A DNA stretch of 28,969 nt, from positions 1-28,969 of the forward strand of contig LXFE01000123.1 in the NCBI GenBank assembly GCA_001929475.1, written 5' to 3'. Below the pieces are notes generated by a model that was given only the letters and a program-made list of their open reading frames with translations, searched no databases and was not told the origin of the DNA. Both the position numbers and the translations under genes were made by a program. The first letter of the stretch is position 1. Each line of letters begins with the position of its first letter. Positions 1 to 11,806 of the stretch are shown piece by piece. The DNA is from Neolecta irregularis DAH-3. Its lineage: Eukaryota > Ascomycota > Neolectomycetes > Neolectales > Neolectaceae.

Positions 1-136
1 AAGACTGTTGACCAGAGGTACCATACAAATTATGCCGAGTGAGAACCCTTTGGTCCTGCAAATCCAGCGGAATCATGTTGACTCGCTCTTTTCTAGATTG
101 GTCATTCGGAAGAGCTGATTGTATGTGATGCGACAT
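1..136 (-). CDS. Partial unidentified ORF running off the left edge
   Basis: An open frame starts at an ATG at 136 on the minus strand (N-terminus MSHHIQSALPNDQSRK) and stays open for 45 codons to the window edge, so the 3' part is missing. I do not recognise a family. It would be divergent from CTNNBL1, with an AT-rich 194-bp gap between the two starts. An upstream exon ending at one of the AG dinucleotides near 170-175 is also possible, so the start is uncertain. Open length alone is weak evidence. Confidence 0.35.
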   Translation of the reverse strand, partial: MSHHIQSALPNDQSRKERVNMIPLDLQDQRVLTRHNLYGTSGQQS

Positions 137-330
137 TTGTGTTGAAGAGGGCGTCAGGACGGTTGGCACCCTTTGCCTATATAAATATCATATCCATATA
201 TAAATTCATATCCTAAAGTAGATATATATAATTTAGTCAAATTGATTATTTGTATATAATATTAGTTGTCGCTGTACATATCTCAATATTTACGAGTATA
301 TAGATTTTGGCATACAGTTCAAACCCAATC
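137..330. promoter_or_regulatory. AT-rich intergenic region upstream of CTNNBL1
   Basis: No coding frame is supported here. Positions 180-300 are strongly AT-rich with several TATATA runs and lie between the CTNNBL1 start at 331 and the divergent partial ORF. It probably holds promoter elements for one or both genes. This is inferred from position and composition only. Confidence 0.4.
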
Positions 331-2303
331 ATGGACACAAACGCAATATTCAAAGTGTTTTTTCACTCGACGACGTATACTAACCTCTAGAAACCATCAG
401 GCATAAAACGAAAACTAGACATTCTAGATCCAAGTATCCCCCAACCCAGTCATCATCTCACTGTTCAGCTCAAGTATATAAAACCGCCCGAGTCGAGGAA
501 CATGTGCCCGAGAAACTCAACGATAGAGATGACGAAGGACGGTTTTTTGGGGGAGGATTGAGTAATACGCAGCAAGAAATCTTTGATTTAATGGATAAAA
601 ATGACGAGGAATCAGCGGGCGTATTATATCCCTTTGCACTGTTTCTAATGCCAGCCTACGGTTATGGATATACCCGCCTTGCGAAAGTTATCGACAAAGT
701 TTGAGAAAGCAATTACCAAAAATTCACAAATGAGAGCTAAATATTCTCACGATCCACAAAAGTACACGCAGATAACTATAACAGAGCTGATTCTAGATTT
801 CTCGAGTCAGAAGCTGATCTTGATGCCGAGGTTAAAAGTTTGTCTGTATTAGCGGGATATCCCGAATTGTACCCTGAATTCGCAAGATTAGGATGCGTAG
901 CTTCGTTGATTGGATTAATCACGCATGAGAATAGTGATATTGCCATTGACGCTTTGGAAATTATCGGTGAACTTACCGATGATGATGTAGAAAGCGCCGA
1001 ATCAGATTTAAAAGTATTGATAAACGCGCTGGTCTGGATCCCTTTTAAACTCTTCTGACTAGAAAGATGGAAAATGATATTCTGGAAATATTAACACAGA
1101 ATCTAAATCGTCTTGATGAATCAAATGAGAGTGATAGGCCGGGAGTATACCACACCCTGCGTAAATCCCTAGTCCAATTATATTCTGATTCTAGGCTGTT
1201 TAGAAAATCTAGCTTCGTTTGGTTCGGCTTTTGCACAAACAATCGTAGAAAATAGTACCATTTACAAATGGCTTCTCCGCAGAATACAAATTCAAGAGAG
1301 TCCTCAAATCACACAAAATAAACAATACGCCGCTGAAATTCTGTCAATTTTGTTACAGTCAAGCCGTTCTAATCGTGGCAAGTTGATTGAATTGAATGGA
1401 GTCGAAATATTGCTTGAAGCAACTAGTCCATACCGGAAGCGAGATCCCGTAAAAGGAAGCGACGAGGAAGAATTCATGGAAAACACATTCGATTGTCTTT
1501 GTGCACTAGTCGACGAACCCAGTGGACGGATCAAGTTCCTAGAAGCCGAAGGAATCGAATTATGTTTAATTATGATGAAGAACGGAAAGGCTAGTAGACC
1601 CAGGAGTCTTCAAGTCCTTGATCACTCGATGACTGGATTCGACGCAACCCATGTTTCGCAAAGATTTGTTGAAAAGGGAGGGTTAAAAATACTTTTCGCA
1701 GTGTTTATGAAAAAGGTATATCGTACTATATCAGATACTGACACCAAGCCCAATATACAAATGATTCAACACATAATCGGTATTTTCTCCTCGTTATTGC
1801 GTACTTTACCAGCGGACACGCCGCCCCGTATACGAACTCTAGCCAAATTCGTCGAAAAAGACTACCAAAAATTACATCGTTTGGTTTCTTTGTGGACTGA
1901 ATTTTACGAAAGATTCACGCGTCTAGATAAACTGCTACAAACTGAAAAAATGTCGAAAAGCCAAGAAGAACAAGATGAACGAGCGGCCGAGTTTGAATTG
2001 AGAAAAATAGAGGCAGGAGAATATAATTTATCGACCAGTTCTCTTGTTCTGTGTTGGCTTTCTGCCGAAGACGACGGGGCGAAAAGAAAGATTGAAGAGC
2101 TTTTAGATGCAAACGGACGAACCGTCGAGGATTTACGCAGAATTTTAAAAGGTTTGTGTGTGCGGTAATTTTTAGGTTCTCATGTGCTAGAATATCTCGA
2201 TAATATCGGAGATGTAAAAGAACCAGTCGACCAATCTGACCTAGATATTCAAAACGCGGTATATGAAAAGGAAATGGCATCTACACTTCTAGAATTACTC
2301 TAA
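331..2303 (+). CDS. CTNNBL1: Beta-catenin-like protein 1 (CTNNBL1), armadillo-repeat splicing factor
   Basis: Nine exons (331-354, 391-433, 469-620, 655-761, 797-1031, 1067-1160, 1195-1715, 1749-2151, 2191-2303) join in frame to 563 aa, the same length as human CTNNBL1. The protein starts MDTNAIFKKPSGIKRKLD (a basic NLS-like patch). It then follows the family almost colinearly: EGRFFGGG, an armadillo region with NLNRLDES near residue 220, FMENTFDCLCALV, SLQVLDHSMTG, SSLLRTL, and the C-terminal KEYLDNIGD. Family knowledge: CTNNBL1 is nuclear, binds CDC5L/PRP31 of the Prp19 complex and assists splicing. All eight introns are 33-39 nt. The 33-nt intron at 1716-1748 has no in-frame stop and could be retained. 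The gene converges on PUS9 with 8 bp between stops. Confidence 0.93.
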
Positions 2304-2311
2304 AAAAATCA

Positions 2312-3778
2312 TTACTCAATATATTCCAACTCGAGCGCCGTCTCATCTATCGCATCTGCCCAAGTCGGCAACGGCGAGCGATACGACCAACTTTTGTCTT
2401 GGGCAGTATATTCCCATGCATGAAGATAAAGTTGCAATTCTCCTGAACTGGGATCTGTATATAATGGTGTATCACACTCCATGCAATTCTCGCCAGACCA
2501 TCGTTCGCCGCCCGGGGTATCGTCGTCACTAGCTGTAAACGAAACTGCAGTCTTTCCTATCTGTGATAAACGACTCACAATGTCCATGGTATCCCCCGCT
2601 CCATGTTTACCCATCTCTTCGCCCCAGACCCAAGGATCTGAATATATAGGATCATTCGAAATAGAATGTCCCAGCCATTGTCTATCCGTCAAGTATAAAA
2701 TATTAATATAACCTTACAGATGCACACGTAACTGATGAGTCCTTCCAGTCAACGGTTTGCATAGCACTATACTATATTTTCCATCAAAATGGATTCTCTT
2801 GAATACTGTTCTCGCAGTTTTACCATCGTAATGAACACGATTAAGTCCAAGTTTAGGCTCAACCGTCATCATCGGTTCATTACATTCAACATAGCCGCTA
2901 CCAATAAACGTCCAGAAAGCCAATAAAAACGCACTCTGGGAATTTCCCAACAACTTTGCAAAGATAATTCTTGAAAATAGATCGGGCTACTAATTTAAGT
3001 CGCATCTGTTCAGCTGCAATAGGCGAAAACGCAAGAAACATAAGGCCCGAAGTAAGTCGATCGAGACGATTGCATGCTAATAATAGAAATTAGTAGCGAG
3101 AATATCAAGAGGTTTTACGAAAGATTTGGGTTTCTACATATTCCTTATTCAGAATATGTACGATTGAGTTATGCCGAAATCTCCCTGCAGCATGGACCTG
3201 GATGTGGTCAGAGTTGGTATAGTTTTGATTGTCATACAGGTATCCCGCTCGGTTTGTCAATGACAAGGTAATCTTCATCTCGATGTACGATCCCAATTTG
3301 CTTGTCAGGTACAGGTGGTTCATGTCGATGCACTTTCAATATAAACTTGAAACCACAATTCAAATCTCACTTTTATGCTCAATTACATCTCCATTTCTGA
3401 CAACATGGTCAAAATCTGACTTTTGGCCGTTGACAGTAATAAATCCAGTCAAAATTGCTTTTTCCTAATAGTCAGAATTCCCCATGAGATGAATGTCAGA
3501 TACATAATAAGACTTCTCCCGATCCCGATATTCAGATGTGAAAACATCAATCAGCTTCATTCCCCGCCATCTTTCTTTGACGTTTGTAAGGTATACGTGC
3601 CAATATGGTGTCACCCTCCGAAAGCCTTGTTATGAGATCTGGCAGAAAAGAAAATACCGTTGGAGCAGGTATATTCGGCGTTGACAAGAGGGTTCGGGAG
3701 AGCTCGAGGTGGTGGAGGAGGCTTTCGATTTGGTTTTCCTTTTCGGTTTGGTAATAGGTGAGATGGCTCTTCAGTCAT
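2312..3778 (-). CDS. PUS9: RluA-family tRNA pseudouridine synthase (Pus9/Rib2 type)
   Basis: Eight exons (3778-3658, 3625-3504, 3464-3371, 3332-3238, 3197-3119, 3076-2935, 2897-2718, 2681-2312) give exactly 400 codons plus stop. An S4-like N-terminal part ([18 protein letters not shown]) precedes the catalytic domain: [20 protein letters not shown], then the active-site loop [10 protein letters not shown] with the nucleophilic Asp near residue 176, and the motif [20 protein letters not shown]. The C-terminus has the family's CxxC and YLHAWEY tail. Such enzymes make pseudouridine at position 32 of tRNA. The same fold also forms the C-terminal half of Rib2, but no deaminase domain is present here, so Pus8/Pus9 is preferred. 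A TATAAATA box lies about 50 nt upstream of the chosen ATG. An in-frame ATG at 3868 is an alternative start. Introns are 32-42 nt. Confidence 0.9.
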
Positions 3779-4002
3779 GTCTAATAAATCGCATGTACTG
3801 TGCAAACCAATCTTCTTGGGTGTGATATATTTATAAGAGACCAGAGGCCGAGACCAGCAGGTGTTCATGAATACATTGGAGATTAAACCGCCACAATCTT
3901 ATAAATTGACGTTGCTTTTTCTCACCCACATTTGATCCGGAGACAAGATACTGTAACCGTCCGTTGTACGTTCGATCCCACTTGGAGTCGGGTAACTTTG
4001 GA
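3779..4002. promoter_or_regulatory. Shared divergent promoter, PUS9 / RAD50
   Basis: This 224-bp gap separates the divergent starts of the pseudouridine synthase (3778, -) and RAD50 (4003, +). A TATAAATA sequence on the minus strand (3828-3835) is placed to serve the synthase. I see no similar box for RAD50. The promoter role is inferred from layout. Confidence 0.5.
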
Positions 4003-7000
4003 ATGTCTTCAATTCAGAAAATGTCTATTCAGGGTAGATATTTCTTTAATCGGTTGCACTAATGCAGACACCAGGCATCCGGGCTTTCGAGGTAATCAAT
4101 ATATGCGAAAAAGACTATTGAGAATACTAATGCAGAAATTTAGCCAACAGAACCATCATACATTGAGTTCTTTACTCCGTTGACTTTAATCTGTGGTCAT
4201 AACGGCTCCGGAAAAACTGCATAATCTCGTATAGAAATCGCTTGCTTACGATAGACAATTATCGAGTGTCTCAAGTATGCTACTACTGGAGACCTACCCC
4301 CAAATACTGGGAAAGGCGCAGCATTTGTCCATGACCCTCAGGTATCAAGATTGACCAATTATTAATTGACTCTAGATTGCCGGGGAAACCGATGTCAAGG
4401 GCCAAGTCAAGCTTTTGTTTCGCAATACCAATAACATCAAGATGATTTGTGTCCGTTCAGTCCAATGTACAATCAAGAAAGGCACACGGTCATTCAAAAG
4501 TCTGGAAAGTCAGCTTACAGCCCACCGAAGCGACAACGAACGATCTACAATCAGTAATAGATGTGCAGAGCTTGATGCGCAGATGCCAATTTCACTAGGA
4601 GTTTCTAAATCTATCCTTGAAAACGTTATATTCTGTCATCAGGAGGACAGCAGCTGGCCGTTAAGTGATCCGAGTACACTAAAGAAAAAGTTTGATGAAA
4701 TATTCGAAGCCCTACGATATACAAAAGCCCTCGACCAGATAAAATCAATTAGAAAAGAACAACAAGCTCAAGTGAAAATCGATGAAGCCACTTTATTACA
4801 TTACAAATCAGACAAAGAACGTGCCGAAAAAGTGAAAGCAGAACAAGATGAAACAAACGGAAAAATTCAAATATTTCAAGATCGAGTTGCAAAATTGGAC
4901 GAACAACTGCGCAAGATCACACAGCAGCAAGATGATCTATTTAGATTTAACCAAGAATTTCAAAAAACTATTGCAGAACTTGCGCAATACCGGCAGGAAA
5001 AAACTTCCCTGGAGAGTAATCTCGAAGAATTATTACACGGTCTTGAGATTTTGGAAGACTCGGATTCAGAGCTTGAAAGTAAACGCAAACGATTTGAAGA
5101 CCAGTTGAAAACTGGAACGGCAGAAAAGAATCGTAAAAAGGACGAAAGGAACAGACTTTCTGAAGACTTGAATTCTCTTCGATCTATATTGAGTCGCCTC
5201 TTATCAGAACAAGGAAAGTATCGCGCTGAAGCCGAGGTAATCGAATTGCTATAGTGTATGCTGAAAGTCAAGGCACATGAGCGGCATATCCAAACACGAG
5301 AAGAGTTGGTAAAATCAATCAGTGAAATTCACGGATTCAAAGGCTTTGAAATGCGCCTCGATGAACGTCGTATCAATGATTTTAGAAACCGTTTATCTCA
5401 CAATCTCAACGAACAAAAGCTATTACTGGAGAATACAAAGGTTTGTTACTATCGACAAAGTTTCTCTGATAGTACTAGTCTGAAGGAAGGAATCGAGAAT
5501 CGGAAATTACCTCAAAGCTTCAAGAAAAGATGGCGAAACAATCTTCATATGATCATGAAAAGTCCGCAGCTCGCAACCAAATTCGATCGATAGAAACCAA
5601 GCTTAACGATGTGCAATTGTCCCATGATAATATTTCAATCAACGAGGACGATGTAATCTTGGTCCAGTCGAAATTGGAGAGGGAAAAATCGGAACTGCAA
5701 AAACTCAAGGACGACTTACAAACAGTCGACTATGAGGAAAAGATCAAGACGAAGAATTCAGAGCTCCGGGAAATTGACGAAAAGCTAGAGTCCCTTAACG
5801 AGGAAACTGTCATCGAAAATCAACATGCGGAGACTCGTGCCAAGTTGACTATGATGAGAGACGAGTCCGAATCCAAGGAGGCCATTTTGCAGAGATTGTA
5901 AGTCTTTATTGTTGAATTTATTGATCACGTTATAGACTCAGCACGACCAAAATCAGGGCTGCTGATGTTTTGGGCGGCGATCCAGATATTTCAGGGCTGG
6001 ACAGTACCCTTTCACAAGTATTAAGGCAGTGTCATAACTGTTTCAAAATCTGACCCTCAGTAAAAAGAATAGACACATTGAATCTGCTGAAACCGATTAC
6101 GAGACTGCCAATCGAGGTTTAGCGGCCTTGCAAACAAGAATGACAATGGTCGAGGAGAGTGTCACTAAAATGAAGAGCCAAAAGACTGGTTCGTAATTTC
6201 TTTCCCTGTGTATATCTTAACTTTCTAGATTACAGAAATCAGCTTGATAACTTGTGCCCTGGTTATGGGCCAAATAGTTATTTGGTATATATCGACGAAT
6301 TGAAAGGTCAGGTTGCAGAGGCATCTGAGTCTGTTAAATTTACGCTCATCATTTAACATCTTAGGCAAATAAACAAGAATCAAGGCGGAATAGAAATTCT
6401 TACTCATGCCAAAAACTACCTTGAGAAACAGAATGCTTGCTTTTTGTGCCGGCGACGTTTCGAAGGGGAGGACGACAAGGGCGACTTTTTAACAGCGGTA
6501 TCTCGTTGAAAAAGTCCACTCACCGAAATACAGATCCTGTCGAGAAATGATCCGAAGAAGCTTGAAGAAGGAAAAGGGCACCTGAAGAAGCTTGAAGACA
6601 CTTTTCGAATTGCACAGAGCAAAGAAGGGATCTATCAATGGTGGAAAAATGCGGATACAGAGATCAATTTAATTCAACGTGAGTATCAAGAATTAAACGA
6701 AAGAATGGATGAGGCGGCCCAGGATGCAGAAGCAGTAAATTGGACGTTAGCAAGATTGTACTAATGAGCTAGAAAAAAGATGCCATTACAAAGGCAAGAT
6801 CAGAATACAGAAAGGCTGAAGAACTGAGGAAACCTATTGCAGAACTGGCCCGGTTACGCGAAGAAATCAAGAAGCTGAAAGTGAGTATCGAGGACCGCGA
6901 AGGCGAACTGGCAAATTCGGGTTCCACGCGTACGATCGAAGAGATCCGAAATGAAGTTACGTCATTGAATGAGAGCAGTCGACGATTAAAGCGGGAATTA

Positions 7001-8557
7001 AACACGCTTACTGCAGAGAGAGATAAGCGCAGGCAAACAATTAACACTCTTGAGAACAAGGTCCGTGACACGCGGCTTGAAATGCACGATGTTACTCAAA
7101 AGCTCGAAACACGCAAAGAACTTCAAAAGCGAATTGGCGAACTTCGAGAAGTGCTGGACAAGTTGTCAGAGGATATCACAGTGTGTTTTTAAATACTGGC
7201 AGTCTGACAGTGTAGAAAGCTGAAGAAGCTGCGAAGACTATCGCTCCCGAAATCGCTCAGCTACGTACCAAATTGACCGAACACCGTGAAGAACAGAGCC
7301 AAAGAGAGCATAAACTTCAAGACATTCTCCATCGACTGAATCAAAGTATGACCCGGTTTCACACGGCGAACCGGGAAATCCAAAACTACATCGAAACCAA
7401 TGGGCCAACTCAACTTGAAGATACTAGGGAACAAATCAAGAACACTGAAAATCAATTCGTTGAATTGGAACTTCGAATATCGAAAATATCGGACGAAATG
7501 GCACAATTCGAAAAAGAGACCAGTAGTTACCAAACATTCGAACGCCAAATTTCTGATAACTTGCGGATTAGGCGTATGCAACGAAAAATCGAGCAATTAG
7601 ACCAAGATATACGCGATCTCGAAGCCAAGAACGCTGAACGCGACCGAGATCAATATCAAGATGATTCTGAGAAACTGAAACAGAAGCATGGCCGTCTGTT
7701 TTCCGAGAGAGCTGGACTTCTCGGCGAGATAAAACAAATGGATAACCAACTTGCAAAATTCGAAAAGGAGCTTGAAACCGAGTTTAAAAACGCTCATGAA
7801 AACTATAGGAAACAATACATCAAAGTTAAAACTATAGGGGCAGCAAATGATGATCTACAAAAATATGGAAAAGCTCTTGACAAGTAAGTCATCTTTAAAA
7901 ATAACAGACCAACCTTAGTGCAATTATGAAATACCACAGTTTAAAAATGGAAGACATAAACCGAATTGTCGACGAATTATGGAAGTCAACCTATTCCGGA
8001 TCGGGTTGGCTTTTCGGCTGTCAAACGTTTGCTAAAGCTAGATGTGGATACCATAATTATCCGATCAGACAATGAAACCGCTCGCGGCAACCGGTCCTAT
8101 AATTACCGGGTAAGGCGATTATCATGAAACAATTCATTTTCTAGGTCTGCATGGTCAAAGGTACTGCAGAGCTTGATATGAGGGGTCGTTGTAGCGCAGG
8201 TCAGAAGGTGTTAGCCTGTCTCATAATACGGCTTGCTTTAGCTGAATGTTTTGGAACTAATTGTGGAATCTTGGCACTGGATGAGCCTACAACAAATCTG
8301 GACAAGGAGAATGCCGAATCTCTTGCACGAAGCTTAAACGCCATTATCAAAGCGAGACGGCAGCAAAACAATTTCCAATTGATTGTGATTACGCATGACG
8401 AAGCCTTTCTGGCAATGATGGGTTGTGCAGAATATGCCGACAAGTATTGGCGCATTAGTCGAAATGAGCGGTCAGTTTGACTAATTGCATGAAACACAAC
8501 TAACCCTTCAGTCAATGCAGCAGGATTGAGATGCAAAATATAGGAATGGTTCGATAG
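4003..8557 (+). CDS. RAD50: RAD50, SMC-like ATPase of the MRN/MRX complex
   Basis: Eighteen exons (4003-4033, 4075-4091, 4144-4218, 4255-4341, 4376-5236, 5273-5440, 5479-5897, 5936-6028, 6061-6188, 6229-6328, 6365-6497, 6534-6734, 6773-7180, 7216-7883, 7919-8004, 8042-8109, 8145-8470, 8512-8557) give 1304 aa, the usual Rad50 size. It starts [16 protein letters not shown]. Walker A GHNGSGKT lies near residues 34-41, with [19 protein letters not shown] downstream. Long coiled coils flank the zinc-hook ACFLC (Cys 685 and 688). The C-terminal ATPase half carries the signature [11 protein letters not shown] and Walker [13 protein letters not shown], and the protein ends near NERQCSRIEM. Rad50 with Mre11 and Nbs1/Xrs2 tethers and processes DNA double-strand breaks in the nucleus. 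The 17-nt second exon and the GC-AG intron inside the Walker A coding sequence are unusual. Confidence 0.95.
4219..4254 (+). other. GC-AG intron inside RAD50 Walker A coding sequence
   Basis: The exon ends with the GKT of Walker A and the next exon begins with the codons for [12 protein letters not shown]. The 36 nt between start with GCATAA and end with GATAG. Reading through would hit TAA two codons after GKT. The only internal GT (4229) would leave that stop in the exon. A GC donor is therefore needed for a functional protein. Length and acceptor match the other introns of the gene. Confidence 0.8.
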
Positions 8558-8705
8558 AAGGACCGGCAGATATGCACACGCGTCATTCGGAAATGGCATA
8601 TATTTCTATTTTTGACTTGTGCTGCGGCCAGGCCTCTCCTATTTTTTTTACAAATATTAAATAGTGAAGACGGGCTTGGAAAGCGCAATATTTCACTCCA
8701 ACATC

Positions 8706-10337
8706 ATGTTGCTATTTGGTATGGCTACTGCCATGCTGTCGACACTCTTTGTGAATGCTATTTCTATAAACCCGGATCGAATTTCCCTGTGGAGACACCA
8801 GGAGAAGGAAAATTTCAAGGTGAAAGGAATCAAGTATGTGGGGTATACGATGATTTTTGACTTTCTAGTGCTGGTGGATGGTTGCTTCTCGAGTCTTGGA
8901 TCACACGCAGTTTGTTTGAGCAATTCACTCACATTTCCGACTTTCCTGGCGATGAATGGTCGCTCTGCGAGTATCTCGGTAAAGAGAAAGCTGCACAACT
9001 ACTACAAACCCACTGGGCAAACTTCTATACGTATATACTAATACAATCTGACTCGCACTTTCTGACCTTCAAAGTTTGGATGATTTCAAAGAGATGGCTT
9101 CCTATGGACTTAACACTGTTAGAATTCCGATAGGTTTTATCCTTGCTTTGATATCTGCTTATCAAAAAGGGTACTGGTCGTTCGACGTTAGTGAGAATGA
9201 ACCATTCGTTCAGGGTGCAGAAGAGTACCTAGACAAAGCCATTAGTTGGGCACGAATTTCTGAACTTGACGTTTGGATTGATCTTCATGGTTGGTCATTG
9301 ATTTAGGGCGATATGCTAATAGCCACAGGTGCACCTGGAGGACAAAATAGTGTGGCTTCGAGGCAAGATATAACGCTGACCTTAATCAAGTGTATGATAA
9401 CAGTGGACGCCGAGGTTACCTTTCGTGGGGAACCGGTATGATACTGCGATACTGGAATTTTGACTGTTAGGCGATACCGTGGCTCGAACTTTGACTATTA
9501 TAAACAAAATTATTGATAAGTATACTTCTGCCGAATATTCCGATGTAGTGACTGCAATTGAACTAATCAATGAACCAGATGGCAATAAAATTAATCTCGA
9601 CATGTACATTCCCTTTAGGCTATTGCTTACTCTGTAGTATCAAGGGTTACTATGAGAATTCATATTTGGCACTGCGCAGTAAGTCACAGAGTACTTACGC
9701 TGTCATGCACGATGCTTTCAAGGGACCAGCGGCCTGGAATGACTTTTTTCCGCTTTCCCAAGCTCCAGGACTCCTCCTTGATATTCATATGTACGGTTCT
9801 CTTATCAACGACTCTGAATAAAGCTATCAAGTATTCAGTAGGGATATGATTGTATTGTCTCCCGATCAACATGTCACAGCTGTCTGTAATTCCGCTCAAG
9901 GACTCGTGGATGCTAGTCTATATCATACGGTGGTCGTTGGGGAATTTTCCAACGCAATGACGGATTGTGTATGTTTCCTCAATCTCATCCATGCTAACCC
10001 GCGAGGCTACGTGGTTGAACGGCTTTCTTACTGGTTCGCGATACGATGGCTCTCTCGGAGGGCAACCTGGTGCTGGTTCTTGCTTACAAAGCTATGATCC
10101 CGGCTCATATGACGTTGCTCAGATGAGACGCTTTTTCGAAGCTCAAATTCAAGCCTATGAACAAGCTGATGGCTGGATATTCTGGACCTTCAAAACCGAG
10201 GGTTCTCCCGAGTGGGACTTTAGAATTGGTGTTCGCCTTGGATGGTAAATTTGACCTAGCATTGCGCATTTCTTATATTGTAAAGGATCCCTCAACCTTT
10301 GGATAACCTCATATACAAGCCTTGTGGTGACATATGA
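8706..10337 (+). CDS. Secreted exo-1,3-beta-glucanase, glycoside hydrolase family 5 (EXG1-like)
   Basis: Eleven exons (8706-8833, 8869-9030, 9075-9133, 9170-9289, 9329-9349, 9391-9435, 9471-9603, 9638-9790, 9824-9968, 10006-10244, 10286-10337) encode 418 aa. A hydrophobic N-terminus ([18 protein letters not shown]) looks like a signal peptide. GH5_9 landmarks follow in order: [40 protein letters not shown], the acid/base Glu in ELINEPDG (near 213), YQVFSRDMI, the nucleophile Glu in [13 protein letters not shown] (near 314), [11 protein letters not shown], and the C-terminal [14 protein letters not shown]. It should release glucose from cell-wall beta-1,3-glucan. No GPI signal or extra transmembrane segment is seen. 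One exon is only 21 nt. Introns are 33-44 nt. Confidence 0.93.
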
Positions 10338-10414
10338 TCTACAATGCCGATTCGGCCTTGTGTATTAATCTGTTAAGAGTGTTATTCTGCCCCTCATTTG
10401 TATTTGTGCTTAGA

Positions 10415-11626
10415 TTAGATATCAAGATGAATATTTGTGTCTTCTGATCGATCTAGATGCTCTTCCACCTCAGGAAGGTACTGTGAATTAGCATTATAAT
10501 TTCGGATTTCGGAATTGATACCCGAAAATCGACGAAACTGTTTTTACCATTGGAAAAGCTTATCATAAACTGAATGCTCAGAACACCATTCTCGTCCGTC
10601 CGAACACTAGCCTTCGTTGCAAGGCTCATGGCTTTGGAGGCAAGTTTGATCATCGTGAATCGATAACTACGAGTCAGAAACCGGCACTTTTTAAAGCAAC
10701 CTATTCTTTACGACATCAGGACAAATAAATGTCTCCAGTACGCTACGATCATTGGGATAATCCATTTCGGCACTACCAAGGTTTCCATAAGATCCAAGGC
10801 GAAAGTGAGGTTTCCGAGGGCTTGTTCTGATGGTTAAATGTTCCGTTTGAGGTGTTTCAAGTTCTTGGATAGCATCATGTAACCATTCACTCTATAGTTT
10901 CAGAGTCGGATTCCTCAAATTCAAACCTTCATTATAATCTTGCTAGCGAGTCCACCGTCTGATAAGGAGATATTGAACTCTTCCTCTGCTTCATACGTAG
11001 TGAGCTCACAAGTCGTGAGGACGCCGTTCTCTTCGACCCTTGATGTCAAAAAGGCTTCCGACCCAAGGCATACATTAGGATTAAGGGACATCCTTCAGCC
11101 TCGTAGAGGAATCTACAAGTTCCTCCGAGTCGCAATAATCCCATTGGGTGTTGATCTCCCCTTGCAAATCCAGGGCGCTCGCGAGCATCGGCGCCGAAAA
11201 TGTTTAGGCATTCGAGGAGAGCCGTTAGTGAGATAACAAAAGAGACTGAATCGTCATCTTCCCCATCTTCTGTGACGTTGTCGAGCTCTCTCGGCGGAAT
11301 TTTGTCGAATGTGAAGACGTATGATTGGAATAAACTGCTATTTTCCAGGAATGCATGGGCTAGACCTTAGGACACTTGGAATATTTGAAAAAACCTTGCA
11401 TTACATGGGCATTGTCTACAGTAAACTTTAGCCCTTCAGAAGAGATGCGGACTTGTGCGCGCTAGTGGACTAAGCTCGGGGAACATGTTGCTCGTTATAC
11501 GCTTGCAAAGCCGATTGAACGAAGGACGTCCAACAGCGGTTTGATCGATATGGCGATAGCATCCAGAACCTGTACTGCGTCAAACAAGACGAAAGAAGAA
11601 GTGGCTACAGGAGTGTGAGATGACAT
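10415..11626 (-). CDS. RAD1: Checkpoint clamp subunit RAD1 (9-1-1 complex)
   Basis: Seven exons (11626-11501, 11461-11395, 11359-11074, 11038-10927, 10891-10701, 10666-10522, 10480-10415) give 266 aa. It aligns by eye with the Rad1/Rec1 family (about 280 aa): AQVRISSEGLKFTVDNAHVM in the first PCNA-like fold, VSFVISLTALLECLNIFG, PLILMVEENGVLTTCEL, PHFRLGSYGNLGSAEMDYP, then KASVRTDENGVLSIQFMI and NSFVDFRYLPEVEEH at the C-terminus. Rad1 with Rad9 and Hus1 forms the PCNA-like clamp loaded at DNA damage to activate ATR/Mec1 signalling. Introns are 34-41 nt. It lies tail to tail with the exoglucanase, 77 bp between stops. This is metazoan/S. pombe Rad1 nomenclature, not the budding-yeast nuclease Rad1. 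Confidence 0.92.
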
Positions 11627-11806
11627 TCAACTGACACAAACGCAATTCAGATGCTTAGCAGGTCTGATAGTATGTATGTATATATAATCAGGTGACAAGA
11701 TGTGCCGTATGAGTATAACACGGATTCTTCACCACAACGTCTTTAACCCTAACCATATTGTTTTCCTCGGGGTTTTCATGGGCTGATCCGTTCTTTTCTC
11801 TTGTAG

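Noticed and set aside
2152-2175. 24-nt intron at the CTNNBL1 C-terminus
   Set aside because: The 39-nt alternative (2152-2190) gives the conserved KEYLDNIGD, matching the family exactly.
2714-2953. Separate small minus-strand gene
   Set aside because: It is exon 7 of the pseudouridine synthase, with flanking 36- and 37-nt introns.
3077-3137. 61-nt intron in the pseudouridine synthase
   Set aside because: The 42-nt form (3077-3118) adds VETQIFP before CNRLDR, which matches the family and keeps the frame.
6541-6602. Direct repeat GAAGAAGCTTGAAG in RAD50
   Set aside because: Coding coiled-coil heptads (KKLEEG / KKLED) explain it.
11738-11760. Two TAACCC units resembling telomeric repeats
   Set aside because: Only two copies, inside a gene-dense region; not a telomere or interstitial array.
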